From: Siphlonurus alternatus
Lineage: Eukaryota > Arthropoda > Insecta > Ephemeroptera > Siphlonuridae
DNA length: 64,000 nt
Direction of reading: 5' to 3'
Assembly (NCBI GenBank): GCA_949825025.1
Contig: OX463778.1
Coordinates: forward strand, 50,926,829-50,990,828
Shown: positions 1-12,400 of the stretch, one piece after another
How the letters are laid out: each line of letters opens with the position of its first letter
Numbering within the stretch: position 1 is the stretch's first letter
The notes under the pieces: model-generated
Databases searched by the model: none
Seen by the model: the letters and a program-made list of their open reading frames with translations, nothing else
What the model was told of the DNA's origin: nothing
Program-made: the position numbers and the translations under genes

Positions 1-929
1 CTTACAGTGTTAAAAGTTAATATGATATAATATTATATACCATGCGCCATGTTTCTTTATATTTTTTTATGTTCGCGTGCCTAAATCCAATTAGTATTAA
101 ACCACGATGACGACCGCCGCGGTATATACCCACCCAAGTCCCCCTATCATTGGCCTATTATCCTGCAAACCCCACGCTGGGGGCTAAAGCTTATCTTATA
201 TACCACGATTGTTCTCTTTCCTATATACCAAATATGTATTATATATTATATAAGATATTATCATTAAATAAAAGCGCATAAAGACGTATTTCCTTCACAA
301 TTTTCATATAGATTAACTATTAAATCAATCAAACTTGATTCATATCTATGCCTATTATTATCATTATAATATAAAAAAAATTGTTATCGTTTTATATATT
401 TATTTTTTATTGTTATTTTTTATTATATTATGTATATTTTTTATTCATGTTTAGTTCCGCTTTTTTTTTTAGTAAATGAAATAAAGAGTGTTATTTTTAT
501 GTGAATTTTCTATGTTTTATTAAAGGTAAAAAAATATTTATTTCTTAAAAAAAGTCCCTGTTTTTGTTTTTATAGTCACTTTTATTTATTTGATATCAGT
601 AATAAATCTTGTTTTTACACAGACAGTAAACTTTTTAATTGAAATAAAGTGAAAATAAAAATAGGGGAAAAAATAAGTAAAATTGTCCTTTCTAATGGAA
701 CGCCAATTATAACCTCCTTATCAAATCTATTATCTTAAAAAAAAATAGTAAATTTCTTCAATTTTATTGAAACTCCATTAAAACAATTATATTAATTGTA
801 AGTTCCTTGTAAAACTAAATTCCAATGCTTCCCTTCTAATTAATTTAAAACAAAAAATAAAATTTAATGTAATAAAAAAATCCTACACAATTATAACTTT
901 TTTATTAGATAAAACAATACTATGGTACA
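1..929. other. AT-rich intergenic DNA
   Basis: Apart from a GC-richer bit at 100-190, only poly-A/T-type sequence; no supported feature. Confidence 0.6.
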
Positions 930-1160
930 TATTTTGAGCAGCGCGCGCATTTTTACATTTACGAGTTTTCATGTCTCATAAAACGCTAGACAAGTGATAA
1001 GATTGGAGTGATAAGAGAGTGGAGATGCATGCTGGGAGCTGCCTGACATTGCCACAAACACAGCCAATAAAATAGAAAACAAATGACTAAATGCTAAATA
1101 TAATAGCTGTCGGGCATCTTTCGTTTGTTTAAATTTCTTGATACGTGCAGCTTATCATAT
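930..1160. promoter_or_regulatory. candidate GATA-bound enhancer
   Basis: Three TGATAAG sites lie within about 160 bp: 995-1001, 1009-1015 and CTTATCA at 1151-1157. The island also has GCGCGCGC and stands out from the AT-rich surroundings. Function is inferred from site density. Confidence 0.4.
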
Positions 1161-1862
1161 TATATTTTCTAGTTTTCTTTTGAATATAAAATATTACTGA
1201 TAAAATAAACTATAAAAATTAAATATTATGCTAAAATGTATCAAATATACAATTAAGTTAATTAATTTATAGTTCCCTGATTATTTATATTTACAGCATT
1301 ATTAAAATATAATTTGTCTTCACTTTTCAAGTAAAAAATTTCAATTTGAACCTAATTTTGTTATTAAACTAATACAATATTGTGCATGCAACAATATATA
1401 GTAAAAGTTAAGGTAAGAGTTTTTTTTTTCTATCATGATCGAAATATTTTTTATGTTTTTTATAACATCATTTACGCGACTTGTCAGAAATTAAAATGCG
1501 CACAAATCACAAATGACATAAGATTTTTATATAAAAAATATTTGCGACGGTATTATAATTAATTAGGGATGAAGAATCAGAAAATCGTATTTTTTTCATA
1601 TTAGGGCTACTTTTTTTTATCTCTAAGCTTTGAAAATAACCTTTATTGCATATTTATGTCGTTCATCATCTGCTTTTGCGTCTGTCGGTCTGATATATAT
1701 TTATATATAATAACACAGATCATGCTACTTTATTTCGTTTATTTCACAATATATTTTTTTAACTTGGTTTTCTTTCCTGACATAATAATATATGAATCCT
1801 TTTTGATCGTGTCAAGTATGTAAAACCATTCTTTTTTTTTTGTTTCTCTTTTTTAAATTAAG

Positions 1863-2065
1863 GCGCCAAAGGACACCATGCATCACTTCGAATGTCGCGT
1901 GCACATTTCTATAATAGCCGTGGTGAATTATGTCCCGCAGAACCGCAGCGGCGACTTATTCATCGCCTGGAGACACGCAACCCGGCGAGCACGCTCTTTC
2001 TCGGATAATATCGTCAGGCTACAGACGTTAATGCTCACTACCTTCAATAAATATCAGTGTAATAG
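1863..2065. other. GC-richer island, function unknown
   Basis: About 200 bp of normal base composition in AT-rich DNA. It gives a 67-codon plus-strand frame (1878-2081) with no recognised domain and no splice context. It could be a regulatory element or an unrecognised exon. Confidence 0.25.
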
Positions 2066-2179
2066 CTTCATTTTAGCATAACAAATAGGATAATTTGCAT
2101 TTATCGGAATGTACTTTCAATGCACTACAACTTCAATATATGATTTTTATGTTTATAATAAAAATCATTACTTATTATA

Positions 2180-2502
2180 CAATGGAGTATTGACCTCAAA
2201 TTTTTTTATTGCAGAAATGGATAGAGGGTGCAAAGTTATGCTACCCTGATTTTTTTCAGATTTTTTAGAGCCCGGGAACTATTTTTAAGAAATTATTGAA
2301 AGTTCTTTTTGTGACGTCACGAGACGCCGCTCTTTAAGAAAAAGATAGGACTTGACGCCGCGTGACGTCACAAATAGGACTTTCAATAATTTTTTAAAAA
2401 TACTTCCCGGGCTCTAAAAAATCGGAAAAAAATCAGGGTAGCATAACTTTTCACCCTCTATCCATTTATGCAATAAAAAAAATTGAGGACAATACTCCAT
2501 TG
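2180..2502. mobile_element. foldback MITE, family A, copy 1
   Basis: Nearly palindromic 323-bp element. Ends read CAATGGAGTATTG; the inner arm contains TTATTGCAGAAATGGATAGA and GGGTAGCATAA-type motifs. The centre has two TGACGTCA octamers (2312-2319, 2363-2370). Four related copies lie in this window. No protein is encoded. Confidence 0.88.
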
Positions 2503-4654
2503 ATATAAATTAGATATTGTAATATTTTTTAAAAGAAATAAGAGTTTTTAGTATGTGCATTTCTTAAAACTTAGAATTTACCCCCCCTCCCCTCTACCAA
2601 TAAGTTAACTGTGATTACATTTTCAAAACGGAGTAATTTTATTTATTTATTTTTTTTTTAGTTTCATATATTGGCAGATCAAATCCATCCAATGATTTTT
2701 TTTTCATTATATAAAATAACTCGATAGCAATTTCAGATAGTTACACCATTTTGATTGCATTACATTGATTTATTACTTATTGTGTAATAATTTAGCTGTC
2801 ATATTAATTATCTGTCATTCAAATTAATGCACTTACACAGCCGAGTATTTGCATAAGAAATTTATTGTTACTGCATACGCAGACGTACTTTCCGGCGCAA
2901 ATTAAATTAAATCTCAGCATTTTTTGTTAGCTTTTTCAGAAATTTTGACGGAGCAAATTCAATCTTTCTTCAGAGCTCAAAAGCAGTTATACCATTTTTA
3001 GCAATTTCAACAACATATCGAATAGACAAGTTGATAAGTTCGGAGAATGGTGCAGTTGGCATGAAGCTTGTTTTGCGTGTGCATGTACTGTAATAAAATT
3101 TTAATGATGCAACGCTGGAGGATGTGCTCTTCTCATGCAGTTTAATTAACAATAATTCCACGTCTTCATCTTGCAACAGCGCTAATGCTTGTGGAAATAA
3201 ATATCAGATTCAGATTAGTTTGAAAGTTCAAGTATAACTCACAATTGTCAGAGTTACTGTAGTTGTTCATATTATAGATTAGACTTATGCCGTGAAACTT
3301 AACAATAAAAATATATTAAAACGAATAAAAATGTTTGTTGTGTATTTTTTCTTAAAATTTGACACAATTATACAATTAGAGAAATATAAATGCAATGATA
3401 TGAGAGTTTCTTTTTCTTCAAATGATATACAATTAAAAAAAAAAATATCAAAGCCTATTATTAAAATTGTTAATGACCGTAAAAAAATCATCATGAAAAA
3501 AATGGTAATATTGTTAATAGTAGGTTTTAGAGAAAATTTCTCCTCCCTTTTTCAACAGTGGTATAATAAAAGCAAATGATATAATATGATTGTTTTGGGG
3601 ATCGCGTTTTTTTGTTGGCTCTGCGTGCTCACAGGCCCGTAAATCAAAGAGCATGAAACGTTGGTCAGTGTGTGCGCCATTTCAGAAATGGTTGACCAAT
3701 GACAGATTGGTGTGCACGAAACTGATGCACGTGATGCACGAGACTTCAATGTTTATTAGTTTTATTACATCTCTCCCTTCAACTTCATGGTTTACTGTAT
3801 CTCTTTTTAACTAATTATTTTTGTTAGCGTTTGCAGTGACCAATACATTAGTCAGTTTTCGATGTCGACGTCTCAGAATGTAATTTTCCCATAAGAAAAA
3901 TTATTGCAAATATAAGCCTCACGTAAATGATTTAAAGAGTAGACGGAAGGACAGCATAAATGTTGTGTGCTCTGTAATTGGTATGGAAGTTTGGTGATCT
4001 TAAATATTTGTGGGATGGCTATCTTATCCGCGGCTTAACCCTCTAAAAATTTAAATTCTGTATTATTATTCTTTCGTAATGCTGAAACTTCAACTCCATC
4101 CAGCAAAGAAAACATTCATTCTGTCCCAAGAAAGCTCTTTAATAAATTAACAAAATAGAAATTGTGTTATTTTTGTTTATAATTTTCCCTTACTGTATAC
4201 ACATAACTTTTTTCTCTCCTTCTGTAAATGATTTGAAGCGAATTCCAATACAATATTATTTTCCTTTGCCCCTTTGTTTAAAAATAAGAACATGGTCTGA
4301 ACAAATTGCATAAGAAAATTTCTTGCTATAATATTAGAAACTTTTAAAGGATCAATAATATTTTACTGGAAAATTGCATGGAATAAAGATGACTTTTTAC
4401 GTGAAAGTTTACTCTAATTTTGCAACATTTTTTCAATTTAATTTCTTTGTAACTATTTTATCCTTTATTAAAAAAAAATTGCAACTAACGCTTGCACCTA
4501 TACAGTATTAGGGGGTATATCAGTATGGATGCAACATGCAAAAACTCTATATTTACTCTAAACAGTCTAAACTCTTTTAAAATCTTCTTAACAGTACATT
4601 ATCTTTGTTTGCATATTTATCACACCACAGCAAACAAACACAAATGGTTGCGAT
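2503..4654. other. AT-rich intergenic DNA
   Basis: Short frames on both strands without domains. A mild GC-richer patch at 3595-3740 contains CACGTGATGCACG; nothing else supported. Confidence 0.5.
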
Positions 4655-4880
4655 TTTACGGATGTTATTGACACAACCCCCTTCCCTGGCAAGCGGTGAC
4701 AACAAGCAGGCTACACTGACAAGGCCCCCATGCCGCGATAATAAAGCGAGATATTCTAGGCTAGCCCGCGTGAGCGCTATCAGCTAGCCTCTGCCAGTGC
4801 CGCGATATACGGGCGTGACCGCGCTGCACCAGATAATAGTGCATGCATGTGCAGCAGTCTAACAAAGAGATATCGCCGCC
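4655..4880. promoter_or_regulatory. candidate GATA-rich regulatory island
   Basis: GC-richer stretch with GATAAT (4737), AGATAT (4749), TATCAG (4778), GATATA (4804), AGATAA (4831) and AGATAT (4868). AGGCTAGC (4758-4765) and GCTAGCCT (4783-4790) form an inverted repeat. The 60-codon plus-strand frame here looks incidental. Confidence 0.35.
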
Positions 4881-5162
4881 AATAGAAAATATACACTGCT
4901 ATCCCAAACAATGTCGTACAAGTCAATAAAATAATGTGATTATTGTTTGTAAAACAATGTAAAAATGTAGATTTTTACAAAACACGATTAGAGATCGGTA
5001 TTTTTAGAAAGAATCTGAATAAACTACGTGTTTTTGTTTTTCTTTTAGTGGATTTTGTTCTGTGTATGTATTATACTGTAATAAATTTGATATTATCTTC
5101 AGATTTTTATTAAATTAATTTATAACTACTTCATCAATTCACAACAACTTATGCATTTTTTA

Positions 5163-5204
5163 AAAATGCAGTACCAGCCAGGGTTTTACAAAAACCCTGA
5201 CGAC
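5163..5204. repeat. small hairpin repeat, copy 1
   Basis: GTACCAGCCAGGGTTT, a short spacer and AACCCTGACGACT. A related sequence lies inverted at 56748-56790. Each can fold on AGGGTT/AACCCT. Confidence 0.55.
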
Positions 5205-5554
5205 TATAATATGTAAAATTTTAATAATTTTTTGAAATATTCATTTCATTGTTTATAAAAAAAATTGTTTTGAACACTTTGAACTATAGAATAGAAAGTA
5301 TTTATGTATAAGTCATTGGCTTCATTTAAAAAAAAATAATGAAATATCTTGCTTAATATATTGCAAATTTAAAACTTTGGCTCATATTTGATATTTAAAA
5401 CAATGCAAACAAAACAATCATGATAGAAAATAAATTGCAATAATAATCGACACCATCAAAATTGTACTTTTTTTTATGAAAAAAAAAAAAATTCAATTAA
5501 AAATACAACTTTAAAATTAACTAAAAAAATTAATGTCCGGAGACAATATGGTTT

Positions 5555-5770
5555 AACATTCTCAGCCCGGCGGTAAACAAATGACACAAGCAACACGCAC
5601 GGGTGATGGCTCTGTTGTTCGCCGGCAACCGCGGCCTCTACTTGGGCGAAGGCACCTCGGTGGAGCTCCGGACTGTTTCAACCCCTCCGGTGTATAAACG
5701 TTTTATCATATCACTGTCGAGCTATCGGGAGCTACAATGTGTCGTGTGCTCGTTACACTTGCTCGTGATT
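5555..5770. other. CpG-rich island with a 57-codon frame
   Basis: From ATG 5606 the plus strand is open for 57 codons, beginning MALLFAGNRGLYLGEG. No domain or splice site confirms it. The island could equally be a promoter or enhancer. Confidence 0.25.
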
Positions 5771-6360
5771 ATAATGCCATAAACTTAACTATGTCTCAAC
5801 ATTATCTAATCATTTTGTTATTGTTTTAAACTTGTCAAATGTAAATTTCCACTCATAATGTAACAACAAATATTATACAACTGCTAACATGGTTTATGAA
5901 TTCAATACTTTATTAATATTTTTAAAAGAAATATTAAGTTAGTACATTTCTCACACTTAATACAATTTAACAATAAATATCAATTTTATAGAATAATATA
6001 ATAAAATATTTTCTAATTTCCAGCAAATAACGATAAACTGTCAGTATTTTATACTTTTATTACCTTATTTAAATTGTCAAATCATAAAATTAATGCTGTA
6101 TGATGCTACAAAAAGAAATAAATATGTATAATAAATGTTATCTTAATTATGAAAACAATATTTTATATCTGTTGCAAACTTAACGTTGTAATATAACCCG
6201 ATATATTCCCATAAAACTGCATAATTATGTATAAAAGTACATTTATAATATAGAATTTCTAAATGTTACTGACATTAATATGTTATTACAAGTTATACGA
6301 TGTATTTAATAAAATAAATAAAATAACTTACTTTTTATTGGTATCACATTTTAGTATCTC

Positions 6361-6535
6361 GTTGACAGAAGAGATCCCGGTGATAACTGACGTTGCAACT
6401 TATCTGCAGTGATAATTTGAGTGTGGCGACATATGGCGAGTGGACAACACTAATGCACACACGTCGTTAGGGACCGCGCGGTATATTACATGCATGGTCA
6501 CCTGAGACTGTACAACATCTGCTCCCTGATGCACT
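6361..6535. promoter_or_regulatory. candidate enhancer with paired GATA sites
   Basis: TGATAAC (6381-6387) and an inverted pair CTTATCT/TGATAAT (6399-6416) lie within 36 bp, followed by a GC-richer patch including CACCTG. Inferred. Confidence 0.4.
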
Positions 6536-6979
6536 CCAACGTTCTATATTTTAATGATATCAATAAAAGTTAATATTGGATAATTGTAATATTTCTTCAC
6601 GATAATTACTATAATTTTATAAGTGCATGATAATTGTATTCATGAGATATATTTAAAATGAAAATAATAACTATTTTGATAATCATTTAAGTGCTATAGT
6701 TAATTATTATCATTTTTTTAAGTAATTAAGATATGGATGCTGCTATATAATTTAGCTATATACAATTAAATAATATGGTTAAATATTCTCTATAAAACAA
6801 AATTTGTTTCTTTATGAACCTATTTGTAAGTATGATAATTATTGGTGTGCTACCACAGATAATATCAAATTTATTTCCAACACTATTCTCCATGAACTCC
6901 ATTCAGACATTGTAATTATCCTGAATAATCAAACGATTTTATTTATTGTAACATAAACAAAAAGTCTGCAAAATCAATA

Positions 6980-7115
6980 AACTGAGGGGTCCATGAGACT
7001 GACGAGAGCCGCACGTGCCAGAGGTGTGCACGTTAATTAGCACGACGTGCACACGGGAGGGCGTGTCCCAAAATGTCGAGGTCCGGCAAGGTCGTTAAAG
7101 TCACTCTAATATCCA
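6980..7115. promoter_or_regulatory. island with a 10-bp palindromic ACGTG element
   Basis: GTGTGCACGT (7024-7033) and ACGTGCACAC (7045-7054) form perfect inverted arms around an 11-nt spacer with TAATTAG. A CACGTG-type E-box-like GCACGTGC lies just upstream. This could bind bHLH or bHLH-PAS dimers; inferred. Confidence 0.35.
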
Positions 7116-7877
7116 CCGTGTTATTAATGATGCGGCCAAGTTCAATGTTAAACTTTGTGTTTCAGATTTCCGTCATTACTGAATGATAAATTAATGTGTG
7201 TATTATGGCAGTGGCATTAGATGTTGGGCTGTTTAATTTGATAAATGTGATTAGAAATATCAACTGTGTATTATAGTTAAAGAAATAATTCATTACCATA
7301 AATTATGAGTTTAATTTTATAGGAACTTGCATGGATATGTTCATATTATATTACTTATATCCATGCAATGTTGATAAAGTATATATATTATAATATACAA
7401 TAATTCTAATTACCACAGAAATATAAATAAAACAATACTCCTTCCTAAAATTTACAGGATTAACATAATTCGCCCATGCATAAATTATAATTTATGTATT
7501 CAGCTTTATAAAAAATGATATAAAAATATTTCTAAAAAAATAATAATATATAAGTTTTTTTGAAAAAATAAATTAATGTTAAAATTATTTCTTTTAATCT
7601 TTTAATTGATAATTGCTATTACTTTGTTAAAGCGTATTAACAGTATGAAATTTTGCAACAATCATGCGTATTTTGGCCCTATTTTGATGTGTCTTACCTA
7701 TTATATACAGAGTACAGTACATAAGTGCATATGTTATATTATTTATTATTATTATTTTTATTCATTATTATAGAATATAGGATAGTTACAATTTTTTTGT
7801 TTCGATATTGATATATGAATACAAATTCAAGTTCCTTCGTTTCAAAATGACATAGAAAATAAAAATAGTCCTAAATT

Positions 7878-7940
<63 letters not shown>

Positions 7941-9192
7941 GTATTAATACATACATCAGATATTATTCATGACTTGTCAGGATTATCTCGAAAGCTTCTC
8001 TTATCCAGTTATCATATATTATAGTGCAAAAAAAAATTAACTTAAATAATTGCGTGTATTTAGCCGCTATATATACATGATGATGAAAGATACCCCCATG
8101 CAAAACGTTTCTCAATTAATGTATACTTTAACATGTTTGAACGAAATATCCCAGCAGGCAGGCATAAGAAAGTACTGCATAAAACCACTACTGTTCTGAA
8201 TTTCAATTAAATATATTATATTAGTTAATTGAACTAAAATTAGCAAATATGCACTGATGGTTGTATATCGCGTTGAACTGTTTTATTATTTAATTTGAAA
8301 GAAAATTTACGAATAGCAATTACTATACTGTTACAAAATATCAAATTATTTGAAATGAAGCACCTTCTCATAAAAATTAATTATTAATTTAAGAGTTATA
8401 TAACATGTGAGTTTGCTAACAAAAGTAGAATAAATTAATATTTTTGGAGCCGGCATACTCCTTGCAGTATTCTTATAACAAATAATAAAATTAGTTTAAT
8501 TTCAACTGTTATTGAATCAAATATATTATAATAATGATTGCCAAAATCCAATCTTTGACAAAAAAACAAAGGGAACTATAAATAATTAACATACTATTAC
8601 TTAATATTTATTGCTCTAATTATTTATATATATACACTCAGATCCTTACCCAATATGGTTTGGGGATTTAAATTTAATGTAAAATGTTATTAAAATTAAA
8701 TTCACTATTTATGTATTAACTTTATAAATATTAATTCTAAAACGGGATGAAATTAATATACTGCTGCATAGAGACTATAATGGATTTTGCTTGTCTGGTT
8801 ACCTTTCTTTTTGCATCGTAATATTCTGATATCACAATCCAATATTACGTCATACACGTTGAAAATAAACAACAACTATGAATTTAATTGCCATCAATAC
8901 AAGAACATAACATGCATTATTTTATTTTGTTTACTTTATGTATATAATGGATAATAGCTTCAAAAAATTCTCCATCTAATTACATCATCATTATTAATAT
9001 ACCTTAAATAAAATATACAAATCTAAAAAATAGCACCAAAAAATAAAAATAAACCCATAAACATGGCACAATAGCTATTTTTTTTTTTAAAACAAACCAC
9101 AACAATAAACAAAACAACAATCACAATCCAATTTTACTCTTCACTGATATAACAATACCTGGACAAGGTAAAAATTCATCACACACTCTTAC
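7116..9192. other. AT-rich intergenic DNA
   Basis: Holds the (AT)n tract at 7879-7936; otherwise nothing supported. Confidence 0.5.
7879..7936. repeat. (AT)n microsatellite
   Basis: About 58 bp of uninterrupted AT dinucleotides. Confidence 0.95.
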
Positions 9193-9405
9193 CTGTTTGT
9201 TATTCCGTAAATCTGCTGCTGCTGGTCCAGGTAGTGTGCACGAAGGGTTGCAGAAGATGCAGGATGCTGCAGTTGGGGCAGAAAGAGCGCAGACGTCACT
9301 CGCGAGTTGCGTGTTCACACCTGGGTGCAAACCAACTGAGGCTCTTCCCATCGCCACCGGAGCACAGCGGGAGATCGACACGCCCACCTTAACCTCATTG
9401 GCTGA
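9193..9405 (-). promoter_or_regulatory. candidate promoter and first exon (minus strand)
   Basis: The minus strand has a CCAAT context (CAGCCAATGAGG near 9402), then a GC-richer island, then a strong donor AACAAACAG|GTAAGA with the exon edge at 9193. From ATG 9351 the frame is open for 53 codons to the donor (MGRASVGLHPGVNTQ...); another frame would read DQQQQIYG. No downstream exon is seen between here and position 1. The layout resembles the candidate promoter at 42.2 kb, so it could start a third cluster gene whose body lies to the left. Confidence 0.4.
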
Positions 9406-9449
9406 CAACAATATTACAGCATTTTTATTGGATCTTACATTTTGATATC

Positions 9450-12400
9450 ACATTATTTGATAGGAGTATAATGCCACGCCCACAATATGGTGGAGCTTAA
9501 AAAATTAACATCTGTATACACATTGGAAGGGGTAAGAATATATATTATGTATATAAAAAAAAAAAGAATATAGTATTTTATTATGCAAATCAAGCATGAA
9601 AATATTTTTATATTTTTTATATACATTTATTTATATCATATCAGTTAAGGATTATAAATTTTATTATGTGTCAAAATATATGTGGCTATATTTCATTTCT
9701 TATATTATTTAAATGATACATATTTATGGTGTATTAAAAAGTTAATAAGTTTAAATATACTATAACATTAAATTTATAAAAATAATTGAATGGGTTTCAT
9801 ACGTTATAGTGTTATATAGTTAAATGGAGTAAGTTTAATTTGCAGTAAAAAGAAAGATAACAGGCATGTACACTATAATATCATTACTTTTCACTTAATT
9901 TATTTGCAATGACTGTTCTTTTTAAATACTGTTCTTTTTAAATACTGTTCTTTTTTTTCACAAAAAATATTGATTATACATTCTTTTTTATTTATTAATT
10001 TGATTGATTATTTTAACTATTCGCAGAACAAGTGCAGTATATGTATGAAGTGATAAAACAACCTCTGTAATTATATTGATTTAATTTAATATTTCATGGT
10101 CTCTACTTGTCAATTAAAATAGTAATTATCTTCAGATTTAATCGGATTAAATTTGATTGCAGTTAATTTATAGTTATAACAATATATTTTTTTGTATTTA
10201 ATAAAATGATTCATGACTTCCAAACGTCTCTTTTTCATATATAAAAACTGTGTTTGTTTAAAGCAAATAAAGCTCATTTTAATGCGTTAATCATTATAAA
10301 AATAGCTTTATTGCATCTTATTGTTGAAGTGCTCAAATTATGAGCTGTTATCAACTTCACGTATGCTGGGCAGACCTACTTTAATTATAATCGCTATATT
10401 TCTTATGTATCAACGAGCATAATTACCGGACACGTCAAGTATCTCTCGTCCAATAATTAAAATTTCGAGATTCCTAGATAATAATGTGTTACGAACCTGT
10501 ATAGAAAGAAACTTATATTAAAGAAAATAATTTTAAATTTTAGAAGAATTTAATGTGTATAACGTGGAATAGAAGAATTCGATTTATAAATTAATTAATT
10601 GTATACTCACATTTTTTTTTTTTAATTCAAGTTGAAGGTGCTATATGTTGTCATTCTCTTTTATCTTTATCAAAAAATGAAGAATTAATGTGCACCTTGT
10701 GATAGCATGAATTCCCCCCCCCCCTGATTTAATATTTGTTAACGCTACAGCTCAAAAGATAAAAAGACAAAGAGCTTTGCAATTTTGGGAGAAGACTCAC
10801 AATCAGTATATTATAGCCCAAACTCGTATGGTATCTCCATTATAGGCTGCATGTTCATGAAAGTCCATGTTGTCCAGAGGTTGTACACCCACCTCATCAG
10901 TTGTTTGTTTGAAATCTCTTGCAGCGATTATTTCTTTCTGTGAAAATTATACAATTTTTGTATTGTAACAAAATTAAAATTGCAACATTGCAAACAAAAT
11001 TGTTTTGGGTAGAATTGTATACAGTATTGTACGTAACCCTCTTTTATGTTAAAATCGATCGTATTCTATTCATTATGCTTATTATATGTTTATAATGTTA
11101 TTAAACATGCACGATTTATAAAATAATTGATGATGATCATTTCGATCAACAGATTGAAATATCGATCAATAGGTAAGGAAAATAGTACCACTGATTAGAA
11201 ACTTCAAATACGTATCTTTTACATAATTAGGTCCATCTTAATTCATCTGTATACGATTTTATGACTTTATGCAACCGATTGTGTGTGTGTGTATACGAAT
11301 TGAGTGGGGGCTCCATTGTTTATCGCTAATAATTTCACACGTTTGTAACCACTACAGCACGCTTATGCAATCAATTGCAATGCCGAGTGTGTGAACTGTG
11401 CTTTAAGAAGAAAAATTAAAAATAATTGTTCATGAGGAATTATTAAATTTTACTTGTAGTTTTTAACATTAAATTTGGCGTTAAAACGTACTGCATGAAT
11501 CAAAGTTTGCTTATACTATAATATATTATAGGGAGATATTTTATAATATTTTACAACATGACGTTTGAACTAAAAACAGCTGAAAAAAAAAATGTCGCAT
11601 ATAAAATTATCAAAATTGTCAGTATTAGCGTAGCAAATGTCTGTACATATTATACATGCCATGCAATATATGAAATATGGCAAACCATGCAAGTTGAACA
11701 ATACCTTCAAAATATTAACATGAAGTTTCAAGAGGTGACAGTCCTAAAAATATATCGTTTGTTGTGGGAAATAATAATAAAAAAGCTTGTATAACTACCT
11801 GAAATTTTATTATTTTGTGCACCCATCAGAAATTTAAATTTATGGAGTAATGGAAGAAATTATTTATTTATTTCCCCTCCTCGCATGAAAAAAGTTGAAA
11901 AACCTACAAAAGCTGTAAATAAATGCATTATGCAATTGATAAAAATATAATATATTCCATAAAAAAGTCATTGATAATTTAAAAATTTCTAAGCACTATA
12001 AAAATATAAAACCATGTCTTGCATGTATACAATATAAATTATGATTTAATTCTGTGTATTAAATTTTTATTTTCTGCATGATCATCATTACTTATACACT
12101 GTAACACAATACATAGTTCTGTACCAATATTTCAACAATTAATTATAAACTAATAGTTACAAAACAAATCAACTCATGATGCTATATAATAATGGTGATC
12201 GAGAATTTTAACGTTAAATTTTTAACGTTGGATTATTGCATAAATTATGTATTAAATTTAAATTAAAAATCAAGAAGAAAAATAATGCAGTATTATATAC
12301 AACATTTTACATTTTCAATAATTATGTATATATTACATTATTTAGGTTCGTATAATATGTTAATAATAAAATTATACAATGAATATCAAACGTAAAAGCT

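Noticed and set aside
5163..5215. Hammerhead ribozyme core (CTGACGA near 5193)
   Set aside because: No following stem II and GAAA, and the related copy at 56.75 kb lacks the core.
9121..9190. Continuation of the minus-strand frame past the donor at 9193
   Set aside because: The strong GTAAGA donor and the switch to AT-rich sequence argue that the frame ends at the splice site.
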